A stretch of 64,000 nt of DNA from an uncultured Ruminococcus sp. Its GTDB lineage: Bacteria > Bacillota > Clostridia > Oscillospirales > Ruminococcaceae. The position numbers and the translations under genes are program-made. Where the stretch lies: positions 38,023-102,022 of the forward strand of contig CALEPT010000123.1 of assembly GCA_937910385.1 (NCBI GenBank). The letters are read 5' to 3'. Below the pieces are notes generated by a model. That model ran no database searches and was not told where the DNA came from. It saw only the letters and a list, made by a program, of their open reading frames with translations. Position 1 is the stretch's first letter. The number at the start of each line of letters is the position of its first letter. Shown piece after piece: positions 1-8,125 of the stretch.

Positions 1-2230
1 CGTCGGTCGAGCGGTAAATACCTTCAATGTCATTTTCAGTAGGTCTGCCGTATATATACAGCGTATTTGCTCCGCCGTCCTTTTCGGGAGCGCCATATCC
101 GACACACTTGGCATAGAATACGCTGTCAAGCTTTGTTACAGTCTTGCCGCTGTTTGTTATGATATAAAGTCCGTACCAGCCGGCTGCCATAGCTATAGTA
201 TCCTCGCTCACATAAGCAAGATCGCCTGTATTATCGCACTGGTCGTAGCGGCATACCTGAGTTTCCGTGAAGGTCTTGCCATAGTCCTTGCTTATATAGA
301 ATGAATAGTGGCATTCATCAAGGGTCGGCTCGGATTTTGTTGTATCATAGAACCAGTACTGGTTGTATCTCGTGCCCGTAGCATAAACTATCGAAGGATC
401 ACCGGGGTCAACCGTTGTATAGACTGTCTTGTCGCTGTTTATGCCTGTAGTTTCTGTCCATGTCTTGCCGAAGTCGTCAGTGTAGGAAAGCGCTCCGCTC
501 GTGCTGGAGCAGAATATTCTGTAGGTGCTCTTATCAAGCTGTGTTATAGCAGCCTTTCCGCCGGTTGGATTATTTGAGAGCGACTGCCATGTCTTACCCC
601 TGTCAGTAGTGTAGAAGCCTGTACCTGCCTTGCTTGTGTTGCTCTCTGCGATACGCACCCAAACGTCTGTATTCTGGGGGCATACGGCAATTGCAGATGT
701 AGAGCCCATATTAGGGGAGTATTGCAGACCAATATCGGTTTTTGTCAGGTGAACATAGCCGTCGTAGTCTCCGATAGCAGAGAGGTCAAGGCCGTCAGAA
801 GTGCTCACGAAGTCAAGTGCAACGACCTCCTCGATACCCTCGGGATCAAAGTAGAACTGAACGTCCTGTTCGTCCCATACGTTATCACAGGCAAAAACTC
901 CGTTTCCGCTTGTGAGAAGGACCTTGTCGGGGTCGCACGGATCTATGACCATGCTGCTTCCCCAGTGACAAGCCTTACCGTATATCCATTCATAACCGTT
1001 TGTATCAATAGGAAGTGAAATGGTATACTCAGTTCCTTCGTATTTATTGCCGCCTTTTTTTCCGGGCGTTATATTTGTCCATGTATCGCCGCCGTCCTCG
1101 GAGCGGAAGAAATAATCTCCCCATGCGATAGAGGTGTCTGTCCATTCATCTTCATACCACTGATCGAGCCACGCTCCGCAGGTTCTTGTGACGAGCTTAT
1201 CGGGGTCGTTTTTATCAACTGAGACAACGCCGAAGCCGTTTCCGGATGGTGAAACGTCCTTTACTGTTCCGGCAGATGTATTATACTTGAAAATACCCTT
1301 TGAACCTGTAGTAAACGCAAGTCCGCCTATATAGGTGAAATACAGATTCCCGTTATTATCGGGGCAGATGCTTACGGGATAAACATCAGTGGGAAGGTCT
1401 GAGGAAAGCTCGGTGAACTTATCGTTCTTGATATCGGCAACGTGGATATTGGTCTTGCCCGTTACAGCCGTACCTACATAAACTTTTCCACCGTATATAG
1501 CTATCGCATCAATACCGTTCTGATGATTATATTCATCAGAAGACAGAGCCTTTACCTCGCGGCTGCCCCAAGAGGGCCAGTTGATAGTCTCGGTGTAGAG
1601 ACCGAGGTCATCATAGCCTTTGACCGTATTCCAAGTCTTACCGCCATCGGTAGACTTTATTAGGCACGAGCTGCCTGCTGAGACATCTCCGCCGGCATAG
1701 ATGATGTTCGGGTCGTCTGGGTCTACCGCGATCGGCTCGGAGCACTCTCTGCCGTCGCCGTTTGCATGAACGAGTATCATATCCGTGACGTCATAGCGCG
1801 AGAAAGTCTTACCGCCGTCGGTAGTCTTGAATATAACTGTTTCCTCGGCACTGAAATAAGCGCAGCCGCAAAGAAAATATACCGTATCATCGTCAGTGGG
1901 GTCTATAGCGATACCGCTTACCGACAGAAGACCTCTGTCCGCCTCGTTGAGGAAGCCAAAGAGCTGATCCCATTCCCCTGTCTCATAGTTATACTTGTAA
2001 GCACCGCCAACATCGGTACGTGCGTACATATTCTCCTGACCGGTAACGATAGCTGAAACGAAACCGCCGCCTCCTATAGTCAGCGTATCCCATTCCATAC
2101 TTGAGGAAATATCCTCGACGGCAGCCGAGGCTTTGATGTCCGAACTGCCCATCATGCCCGAGGAAGGCAGGCAGGCAGCGCACAGGCAAGCAGCTATAAA
2201 GGCTGCCTGTGCTTTTTTGATAGCTTTCAT
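1..2230 (-). CDS. GH74 xyloglucanase-like secreted enzyme, C-terminus cut by window edge
   Basis: 743 codons are visible and the frame is still open at base 1. Residues 1-38 look like a signal peptide (KKxxAAFIAACLCAACLP). Repeated Asp-box/BNR-type turns (STDGGKTW, TTDRGKTW, SKDYGKTF) run through the whole length, as in the two seven-bladed propellers of GH74. The RTDVGGAY motif (D73) and the later IGDYDG..H motif match the two catalytic Asp regions of the family. It should cut xyloglucan outside the cell. The visible part lacks a dockerin or anchor; the missing C-terminus could carry one. The start ATG at 2230 has a GGAGGG site just upstream. It parallels the lipoprotein GH74 at 19618-21813. 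Confidence 0.9.
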   Translation of the reverse strand, partial: MKAIKKAQAAFIAACLCAACLPSSGMMGSSDIKASAAVEDISSSMEWDTLTIGGGGFVSAIVTGQENMYARTDVGGAYKYNYETGEWDQLFGFLNEADRGLLSVSGIAIDPTDDDTVYFLCGCAYFSAEETVIFKTTDGGKTFSRYDVTDMILVHANGDGRECSEPIAVDPDDPNIIYAGGDVSAGSSCLIKSTDGGKTWNTVKGYDDLGLYTETINWPSWGSREVKALSSDEYNHQNGIDAIAIYGGKVYVGTAVTGKTNIHVADIKNDKFTELSSDLPTDVYPVSICPDNNGNLYFTYIGGLAFTTGSKGIFKYNTSAGTVKDVSPSGNGFGVVSVDKNDPDKLVTRTCGAWLDQWYEDEWTDTSIAWGDYFFRSEDGGDTWTNITPGKKGGNKYEGTEYTISLPIDTNGYEWIYGKACHWGSSMVIDPCDPDKVLLTSGNGVFACDNVWDEQDVQFYFDPEGIEEVVALDFVSTSDGLDLSAIGDYDGYVHLTKTDIGLQYSPNMGSTSAIAVCPQNTDVWVRIAESNTSKAGTGFYTTDRGKTWQSLSNNPTGGKAAITQLDKSTYRIFCSSTSGALSYTDDFGKTWTETTGINSDKTVYTTVDPGDPSIVYATGTRYNQYWFYDTTKSEPTLDECHYSFYISKDYGKTFTETQVCRYDQCDNTGDLAYVSEDTIAMAAGWYGLYIITNSGKTVTKLDSVFYAKCVGYGAPEKDGGANTLYIYGRPTENDIEGIYRSTD

Positions 2231-2296
2231 TTAACATCCCTCCAGATTTGATATTTGTGTGAAAAACACCTTTATCGTACAATTTATAACAATGTT

Positions 2297-2325
2297 ATTT
2301 TATCATATTTTTACAGTGATGTCAA
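2297..2325 (-). promoter_or_regulatory. Promoter of the edge GH74 gene
   Basis: On the minus strand TTGACA (2325-2320), a 17-base spacer and TAAAAT (2302-2297) stand about 65 bases before the start codon. The gene therefore has its own promoter although the PPTase gene upstream points the same way. Confidence 0.75.
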
Positions 2326-2354
2326 CAGAGAGACAGCGAAAATCTGAGAATTTT

Positions 2355-2882
2355 TTACTCAATGCAATTAATACAAACAGAAATTGCAAATTCATTTTTA
2401 TAAATATATTGCTTGAAGTCATATCCTTTGATCGCGGATAATATCCTGCCGTCCTGGAATGAAAAGTCAGTTTCTTTCATATCATAAGCGATACCCCTGC
2501 CTATAGCCTTGCCATAGGCTTCTTTCAGTGTCCATAGCCGCGTGAAGATCATGTCTTTTTCAGCATCCGCAGCAGATTCTACAATGGCTTTTTCTTTGTC
2601 AGAAAAGGCTCTTTTTATGACATTCGTGCGAAAGGAACGCACTCTTTCGCAGTCTATACCGCATTCACGGCAGGAGACAATGCAGGCGGCTATGCCGTCC
2701 GCGTGAGAGAGGTTATAGTGAACCTCGGGATATTGCGGCAGATAGGGTTTGCCAAGTGCATTCTTTGCAGCGGTTTTTTCATTGTAGTCTATCCCGCGCT
2801 TTCTCAGGCACTCTCTCAGAAGCGAGTGGGCGTGGGCGTGCTGTTGATTTTTTTCTATATCAAGAATGGATATCATAAGCAT
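2355..2882 (-). CDS. 4'-phosphopantetheinyl transferase (Sfp/AcpT type)
   Basis: 175 residues. It moves the phosphopantetheine arm of CoA to a serine of carrier proteins. The family signature is present: GIDCE near residue 73 (Mg binding Asp) and WTLKEAYGKAIG further on (Glu and Lys of the active site), plus the NLSHADG motif. ATG at 2882 is preferred to the GTG at 2891 because GAGG at 2895-2892 lies 9 bases before it. Its size fits a short-form transferase. No carrier protein or polyketide/peptide synthase gene is in the window, so the substrate is unknown. A leader of about 260 bases with several hairpins precedes it (see 3013-3141). Confidence 0.85.
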   Translation of the reverse strand: MLMISILDIEKNQQHAHAHSLLRECLRKRGIDYNEKTAAKNALGKPYLPQYPEVHYNLSHADGIAACIVSCRECGIDCERVRSFRTNVIKRAFSDKEKAIVESAADAEKDMIFTRLWTLKEAYGKAIGRGIAYDMKETDFSFQDGRILSAIKGYDFKQYIYKNEFAISVCINCIE

Positions 2883-2928
2883 TGCAGTCACCTCAATTTA
2901 ATTAATGTCTGCTCACAACTTAAAATTG

Positions 2929-3012
2929 GCTTTAATAAAAAGTAGAAAGCCAATTTTTAGTTGCCAAAGTGCAAGAAAAATTAATAATACTGATGTTTTT
3001 TCTTGCACTTTG
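2929..3012. other. Two strong hairpins in the PPTase leader
   Basis: A 16-base inverted repeat (CAAAGTGCAAGAAAAA at 2965-2980 against its complement at about 2995-3011) and a second, AAAATTGGCTTT / AAAGCCAATTTT (about 2929-2960), lie between the four-hairpin element and the PPTase start. The first could act as a terminator or attenuator. Confidence 0.55.
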
Positions 3013-3141
3013 TTTTGCCCGTAAGGGCAAAATGAGCATGACATAAAGAAATGTGATGCGCAAATCCCCTGTTTTATATGGAATTTGCGCTCTCCGAACG
3101 AAATTCGGGGCAATAACCGTCGTCAGTCGGTTATTGAGGAC
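3013..3141 (-). other. Four-hairpin structured element, copy A
   Basis: Read on the minus strand from the likely transcript start near 3141, four stem-loops follow each other: CAATAACCG/CGGTTATTG, CCGAA/TTCGG, GCGCAAAT/ATTTGCGC and TTTTGCCC/GGGCAAAA. A diverged copy lies at 46447-46580, also directly after a promoter and also in a leader of about 250 bases. Stems are kept by paired changes between the copies, which favours a structured RNA over plain sequence similarity. Confidence 0.65.
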
Positions 3142-3147
3142 ACATTA

Positions 3148-3176
3148 ATTATAACAAATACATCGCATAAATTCAA
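3148..3176 (-). promoter_or_regulatory. Promoter upstream of hairpin element A / PPTase
   Basis: Minus strand TTGAAT (3176-3171), 17 bases, TATAAT (3153-3148). The element AATGTGT... begins seven bases downstream, as in copy B. Confidence 0.7.
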
Positions 3177-3246
3177 TAAAAATTTGGAGGGCTCATGCAG
3201 TATTCTACAATGATCTGTATATAATTCTTTAAACCGTGACATAAGC

Positions 3247-3292
3247 AAAAAACTCCCCCGACCTTTCAGTTGGGTACTCATATAGAAGTTTT
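3247..3292. repeat. Left inverted repeat of acetyltransferase cassette
   Basis: Matches the reverse complement of 4119-4162: an outer 11-base block (CTCCCCCGACC) and an inner 18-base block (TACTCATATAGAAGTTTT) are identical, with a variable middle. The pair brackets one gene. Confidence 0.85.
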
Positions 3293-3294
3293 GA

Positions 3295-3339
3295 GCCATA
3301 GTATTTCTGATATACAGTCAGAAGTACTATGGCGTTTTT
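3295..3339 (+). terminator. Hairpin with T-run inside the left repeat
   Basis: GCCATAGTA (3295-3303) pairs with TACTATGGC (3325-3333), with further pairing of TTCTGA/TCAGAA inside, followed by GTTTTT. It would stop transcription entering the cassette from the left. Confidence 0.6.
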
Positions 3340-3340
3340 A

Positions 3341-3369
3341 TTGACTTAACAGAGAATATTTGCTATAAT
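3341..3369 (+). promoter_or_regulatory. Promoter of the acetyltransferase gene
   Basis: TTGACT (3341-3346), 17-base spacer, TATAAT (3364-3369), placed between the left hairpin and the gene. Confidence 0.8.
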
Positions 3370-3408
3370 TGTTACAAAGACAAATTGAAGTTTATGGAGG
3401 TAGATGAA

Positions 3409-4050
3409 ATGAAAGACGGAATCGTTCCAAATCCGAACAACATTCATCCAATAGCCGGATATGATAAAGAAATATACGTCAAACCGACGATTAAGAATCC
3501 GAATATTATCGTCGGAGATTTCACCTACATTGCAGACTCAGAATTTGATAGTCATGTAACAAACTATTATCCATGGAGCAGGGATAGGCTTATCATTGGT
3601 AAATTCTGTCAGATCGCAGCAGGTGTTGAGTTTATGATGAATGCTGCAAATCACCAGATGAATGCGGTAACGACATTCCCATTTTATACGCTTGAGGGAT
3701 GGGAAATGAACGCTCCTGATCCGTCTGAAATGCCGTTCAAAGGGGATACTGTGATCGGCAATGACGTTTGGATCGGACAAAACGCAGTGATCCTTTCCGG
3801 CGTTCATATCGGCGACGGTGCGATTATTGGAGCAAACAGCATTGTCGGCAGTGATGTCGATCCGTTTACAATCGTTGTTGGAAATCCATCAAAGCCTTTG
3901 AGGAAACGCTTTGATGATGAGTTGATTGAACTCCTGCTTCGTTTCAAGTGGTGGGACAAGAGTATAGATGAAATAAACAAATTGATCCCTCTTTTGACTT
4001 GCAGCGAATTAGAAGAAGTCAAGGAAGAAATCAAGAAACGGATAGAGTGA
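3409..4050 (+). CDS. CatB/Vat-type hexapeptide-repeat O-acetyltransferase (xenobiotic acetyltransferase family)
   Basis: 213 residues, the usual length of the family. The left-handed beta-helix repeat is visible (VIGNDVWIGQ, VHIGDGAIIGANSIV) and the family histidine lies in NAANHQMNAV. Relatives acetylate chloramphenicol or streptogramin A; which substrate this one uses cannot be told from sequence. ATG at 3409 is chosen because GGAGG at 3396-3400 sits 8 bases before it; the upstream in-frame TTG (3385) would place that site inside the gene. The gene is alone between two inverted repeats and two hairpins, with its own promoter, so it looks like a passenger of a mobile cassette. Confidence 0.88.
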   Translation: MKDGIVPNPNNIHPIAGYDKEIYVKPTIKNPNIIVGDFTYIADSEFDSHVTNYYPWSRDRLIIGKFCQIAAGVEFMMNAANHQMNAVTTFPFYTLEGWEMNAPDPSEMPFKGDTVIGNDVWIGQNAVILSGVHIGDGAIIGANSIVGSDVDPFTIVVGNPSKPLRKRFDDELIELLLRFKWWDKSIDEINKLIPLLTCSELEEVKEEIKKRIE

Positions 4051-4088
4051 TATATACTGATTTAGCTTAATAACCGAATAAACACAAT

Positions 4089-4118
4089 GCCCCTGAGTGC
4101 TTTCTCACACTCAGGGGC
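4089..4118. other. Hairpin inside the right repeat
   Basis: GCCCCTGAGTG (4089-4099) pairs perfectly with CACTCAGGGGC (4108-4118). It abuts the right inverted repeat just as the left hairpin abuts the left one. There is no clear T-run on the plus strand, so termination is uncertain. Confidence 0.65.
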
Positions 4119-4162
4119 AAAACTTCTATATGAGTATTCGCCTTCGGTCGGGGGAGAATTTT
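4119..4162. repeat. Right inverted repeat of acetyltransferase cassette
   Basis: Reverse-complement partner of 3247-3292 (11 + 18 identical bases). No target-site duplication is obvious outside the pair. Confidence 0.85.
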
Positions 4163-4233
4163 GTTTCATGCGCGGAATGTTACTTCCGTTACCTCATTAG
4201 TGCAGCGAGAAGCTGCCGGCGAGGGATCCCCGC

Positions 4234-7200
4234 TTAGTCCTGACCGTACAGAGCTGTAAGTCTTGTGAGGTAATCGTAACGGTCCTTAGCGTTAGCAACA
4301 GCAGTATCGAACAGCTTCTCAGCTCTCTCGGGGTTCTGACGTGCGAGAGAGTTGTAACGAACCTCACCCATGAGGAAGTTCTTGTACTCGTCTGTGTTAG
4401 GAGCCTTGGAATCGAGAGTGAAGGGGTTCTTGCCCTGAGCCTTGAGATCAGGATTGTATCTGTAGAGGTGCCAGTAACCAGCCTCAACAGCCTTCTTCTC
4501 CTCAGCCTGAGCAGTAGCCATACCTGTCTTGATACCGTGGTTGATACAAGGAGCGTAAGCAATAACGATCGAAGGACCGTCATAAGCCTCAGCCTCAGCG
4601 AATGCCTTGATACACTGGTTCATGTTAGCGCCCATAGCAACGTGAGCAACATATACGTAGCCGTAGCTCATTGCGATACCTGCGAGATCCTTCTTCTTAA
4701 CTACCTTACCTGCGGCAGCGAACTGTGCGATAGCGCCTGTAGGAGTAGACTTGGAAGCCTGTCCGCCTGTATTTGAGTAAACCTCTGTATCGAATACGAG
4801 GATATTAACGTTTTTGCCCTGTGCGATAACGTGGTCGAGACCTCCGAAGCCGATATCGTAAGCCCAGCCGTCGCCGCCGAAGATCCACTGAGACTTCTTG
4901 CTGAGATAGTCCTTCTCCTTGAGGATAGCCTTGGCATCATCACAGCCGCAAGCCTCGAGAGCTTCTACGAGCTTGTCTGTAGCGATGTTGTTTGCAGCGC
5001 CGTCATTGAATGTGTCGAAGTACTCAGCAATAGCAGCCTTGACATCAGGATTCTCAGCCTTTTCTTCAAGAGCCTTTACCTTGGCAACGACTCTGTTTCT
5101 GAGAGTTTCCTGAGCGAGGTACATACCGTAACCGAACTCAGCGTTATCCTCGAAGAGTGAGTTGCTCCAAGCAGGACCTCTGCCCTTCTTGTTTACTGTG
5201 TAAGGTGTAGAAGGAGCCGATCCGCCCCAGATAGATGAGCAGCCTGTAGCGTTAGCGATCATCATTCTGTCGCCGAAGAGCTGTGTTACGAGCTTAGCAT
5301 AAGGAGTTTCTCCGCAGCCTGCGCAGGCACCTGAGAATTCGAGGAGGGGCTGTCTGAACTGAGAGCCCTTGACTGTATCAGCCTTGAATTTAGCAGCGAC
5401 CTCGGGCTTTTCATCGAGAGTTCTGCCGTAGTTGAATACCTCCTGCTGGTCGAGCTGAGAAGCGATAGGCTCCATAACGAGAGCTTTTTCCTTAGCAGGG
5501 CAAACGTTAGCACAAACGCCGCAGCCTGTGCAGTCGAGAGTAGAAACTGTCATAGCGAACTTGAGGTCGCCGATAGCGGGCTTGAATGCAGCGGTCTTTG
5601 TCTGAGCAGGAGCTGCGGAAGCCTCAGCCTCTGTCATTGCAACAGGTCTGATTACAGCGTGCGGACAAACATATGCGCACTGGTTACACTGGATACAGTT
5701 CTCGGGGATCCAGCTTGGTACCTTAACGGCAATACCGCGCTTCTCGAAAGCAGCCGAGCCCTGCGGGAATGTACCGTCAGCCATGTCTACGAATGTAGAT
5801 ACAGGCAGGTTGTTACCCTCCTGAGCGTTGCAGGGGATCTGGATATTGTTTACGTAATCCTGGAGTTTCTTGTCGTCGCAGGTAACTGCAGCCATACCCA
5901 TCTGAGTATCAGCAGCGTCCTTCCATGAATCGGGAACGTCTACCTTTACGATGTTCTGGTGACCTGCGTCGATAGCGTTCCAGTTCTTCTCAACAACGTC
6001 CTGACCCTTCTTGCTGTAGGAAGCCTCTGCAGCAGCCTTCATGTAGCCGAGAGCGTCCTCGAAGGGGATGATATTAGCGAGCTTGAAGAAAGCAGACTGG
6101 AGAATGGTGTTGATACGAGTGCCCATTCCTGTCTCTTCACCGAGCTTAACACCGTTGATGATGTAGAAGTTGATGTTATTCTGAGCGATATATCTCTTTA
6201 CCTGTCCGGGAAGGTTAGCATCGAGCTCTTCGGGGCTCCAGATAGTATTCAGGAGGAAAGTACCGCCGGGCTTGATGTCGGAAACCATATCGTACTTGTC
6301 GATATAGCTCTGATTATGACAGGCAACGAAGTCTGCCTTATTGATGAGGTAGGTTGACTTGATAGGAGTCTTACCGAAGCGGAGGTGAGAGATAGTTACA
6401 CCGCCGGACTTCTTAGAGTCGTATGCAAAATAAGCCTGAGCATAGAGGTCTGTGTGGTCGCCGATGATCTTGATAGAGTTCTTGTTAGCGCCAACAGTAC
6501 CGTCCGAGCCGAGACCCCAGAACTTACAAGCTGTTGTGCCTGCGGGAGCTGAATCGGGGTTCTCTTCAAGAGGAAGCGAGAGATTTGTAACGTCGTCCTC
6601 AATGCCGATAGTGAAGCGGGGCTTCTCGGTGTTCTTGAATACAGCAACGATCTGAGCGGGAACTGTGTCCTTGGAGCCAAGACCGTAACGACCTGTAAAT
6701 ACAGGGATATCGTTGAACTTAGTGCCCTTGAGAGCAGCAACAACGTCGAGGTAGAGGGGCTCGCCAAGAGAGCCGGGCTCCTTTGTTCTGTCGAGAACGG
6801 AGATCCTCTTTACGCTGTCCGGGATAGCTTCAACGAGCTTTTCAGCAACGAAAGGTCTGTAGAGGCGAACCTTAACGAGACCGTACTTGCCGCCCTGAGC
6901 GTTGAGGTAGTCGATGGTCTCTTCGATAGTCTCGTTTACAGAGCCCATAGCGATGATGATGTGCTCAGCGTCGGGAGCTCCGTAGTAGTTGAAGAGCTTG
7001 TAATCCGTACCGATGAGGTCGTTTACCTTGTTCATGTAGTCCTCAACGATAGCGGGGAGAGCGTCATAGTACTTGTTGCAGGCCTCACGAGCCTGGAAGA
7101 AGATGTCAGGGTTCTGAGCAGATCCGCGCAGAACAGGTCTCTCAGGGTGGAGAGCGCCGTCTCTGAATGCCTGTGCAGCGTCCTTATCGAGGAGCTCATA

Positions 7201-7779
7201 GAGAGTCTCGTCGTCCCATGTCTCGATCTTCTGTATCTCGTGGGAGGTACGGAAGCCGTCGAAGAAGTGGAGGAAAGGAACTCTGCCCTTGATAGTTGAA
7301 AGATGAGCTACGGCACCGAGGTCCATTACTTCCTGAGCACTGCCCGAGCAAAGCATAGCATAGCCGGTCTGGCGACAGGCATAAATATCGGAGTGGTCGC
7401 CGAAGATATTAAGAGCGTGCGAAGAAACGCAGCGTGCGGAAACATGGATAACGTTGGGGAGAAGCTCGCCTGCGATCTTGTACATATTGGGGATCATCAG
7501 GAGAAGTCCCTGAGAAGCTGTATAAGTAGTGGTAAGCGCACCTGCGGAAAGCGAGCCGTGAACAGTACCGGCAGCACCGGCTTCAGACTGCATTTCAGCA
7601 ACTGTAACAGGCTGACCGAAAAGGTTCTTCTTGTTCTTTGCAGACCAGCTGTCAGTGACCTCAGCCATAACTGAGGAAGGTGTGATGGGGTAGATAGCGG
7701 CTACGTCAGTAAAGGGATACGATACCCAAGCAGCAGCGTTGTTACCGTCCATGGTTTTCATTTTTCTTTTGATTGCCAT
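4234..7779 (-). CDS. nifJ: Pyruvate:ferredoxin (flavodoxin) oxidoreductase
   Basis: 1181 residues, full length for the single-chain enzyme that oxidises pyruvate with CoA to acetyl-CoA and CO2, reducing ferredoxin. Domains in order: pyrimidine-binding and transketolase-like N-terminal regions, the gamma domain, a two-cluster ferredoxin domain (CIQCNQCAYVCP and CTGCGVCANVCP), and the C-terminal TPP domain with CAGCGE and the GDGWAYDIGFGG motif. ATG at 7779 has CCTCC (7790-7794) as its ribosome site; the longer frame to 7860 lacks one. It is monocistronic. Codon use is strongly biased, as expected for an abundant fermentation enzyme. Confidence 0.97.
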   Translation of the reverse strand: MAIKRKMKTMDGNNAAAWVSYPFTDVAAIYPITPSSVMAEVTDSWSAKNKKNLFGQPVTVAEMQSEAGAAGTVHGSLSAGALTTTYTASQGLLLMIPNMYKIAGELLPNVIHVSARCVSSHALNIFGDHSDIYACRQTGYAMLCSGSAQEVMDLGAVAHLSTIKGRVPFLHFFDGFRTSHEIQKIETWDDETLYELLDKDAAQAFRDGALHPERPVLRGSAQNPDIFFQAREACNKYYDALPAIVEDYMNKVNDLIGTDYKLFNYYGAPDAEHIIIAMGSVNETIEETIDYLNAQGGKYGLVKVRLYRPFVAEKLVEAIPDSVKRISVLDRTKEPGSLGEPLYLDVVAALKGTKFNDIPVFTGRYGLGSKDTVPAQIVAVFKNTEKPRFTIGIEDDVTNLSLPLEENPDSAPAGTTACKFWGLGSDGTVGANKNSIKIIGDHTDLYAQAYFAYDSKKSGGVTISHLRFGKTPIKSTYLINKADFVACHNQSYIDKYDMVSDIKPGGTFLLNTIWSPEELDANLPGQVKRYIAQNNINFYIINGVKLGEETGMGTRINTILQSAFFKLANIIPFEDALGYMKAAAEASYSKKGQDVVEKNWNAIDAGHQNIVKVDVPDSWKDAADTQMGMAAVTCDDKKLQDYVNNIQIPCNAQEGNNLPVSTFVDMADGTFPQGSAAFEKRGIAVKVPSWIPENCIQCNQCAYVCPHAVIRPVAMTEAEASAAPAQTKTAAFKPAIGDLKFAMTVSTLDCTGCGVCANVCPAKEKALVMEPIASQLDQQEVFNYGRTLDEKPEVAAKFKADTVKGSQFRQPLLEFSGACAGCGETPYAKLVTQLFGDRMMIANATGCSSIWGGSAPSTPYTVNKKGRGPAWSNSLFEDNAEFGYGMYLAQETLRNRVVAKVKALEEKAENPDVKAAIAEYFDTFNDGAANNIATDKLVEALEACGCDDAKAILKEKDYLSKKSQWIFGGDGWAYDIGFGGLDHVIAQGKNVNILVFDTEVYSNTGGQASKSTPTGAIAQFAAAGKVVKKKDLAGIAMSYGYVYVAHVAMGANMNQCIKAFAEAEAYDGPSIVIAYAPCINHGIKTGMATAQAEEKKAVEAGYWHLYRYNPDLKAQGKNPFTLDSKAPNTDEYKNFLMGEVRYNSLARQNPERAEKLFDTAVANAKDRYDYLTRLTALYGQD

Positions 7780-7821
7780 AGGAAAAATACCTCCTGAAAA
7801 AAATTGTGCGGTTATAATAGA

Positions 7822-7845
7822 GTTAGCAAATGCTAATTTGTTAAC
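7822..7845 (-). promoter_or_regulatory. Palindromic operator candidate in nifJ leader
   Basis: Minus strand GTTAACAAAT-TAGC-ATTTGCTAAC is a 24-base palindrome with one mismatch, starting about 14 bases after the predicted transcript start. Half-sites TTAACAAA recur before the GH43 gene (44677-44699). A redox repressor of the Rex kind is one possibility; this is inference. Confidence 0.5.
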
Positions 7846-7865
7846 CATGTATAACTTCAAAATTT

Positions 7866-7894
7866 ATTATATCACAGTTTCCTGATTTTGTAAA
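7866..7894 (-). promoter_or_regulatory. nifJ promoter
   Basis: Minus strand TTTACA (7894-7889), 17 bases, TATAAT (7871-7866). Confidence 0.75.
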
Positions 7895-7975
7895 CACCTT
7901 TTTTGAAATTATGTTACAAAAATAACAGCTTAATTTTTAGCAATTTGCCTATATTTGGTGCTTGCGGCATAAAAA

Positions 7976-8004
7976 ATCCCCCGCATTGCGTGTGCGGGGG
8001 AGTA
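7976..8004 (-). terminator. Terminator of the ECF sigma / membrane protein operon
   Basis: Stem CCCCCGCA / TGCGGGGG (about 7979-8001) followed on the minus strand by GATTTTTTAT. Confidence 0.7.
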
Positions 8005-8040
8005 TAAGTGAATATATTTACCATTTTTGTCGTGAGCTTA

Positions 8041-8113
8041 TACCAATTCTCGTTCAACCTATTGATGGGATCAATAGGTTGATAGCTGCCGCAGGCGGAG
8101 TCGAGAATGGCAT
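8041..8113. repeat. Cruciform-type intergenic element
   Basis: An outer stem CCAATTCTCG / CGAGAATGG encloses a 12-base hairpin (CAACCTATTGAT / ATCAATAGGTTG) and a small GCCGC/GGCGG hairpin. It lies after the stop of the gene at 8126 and before that operon's terminator. One copy in the window. Confidence 0.5.
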
Positions 8114-8125
8114 GAGAAATTAGTA

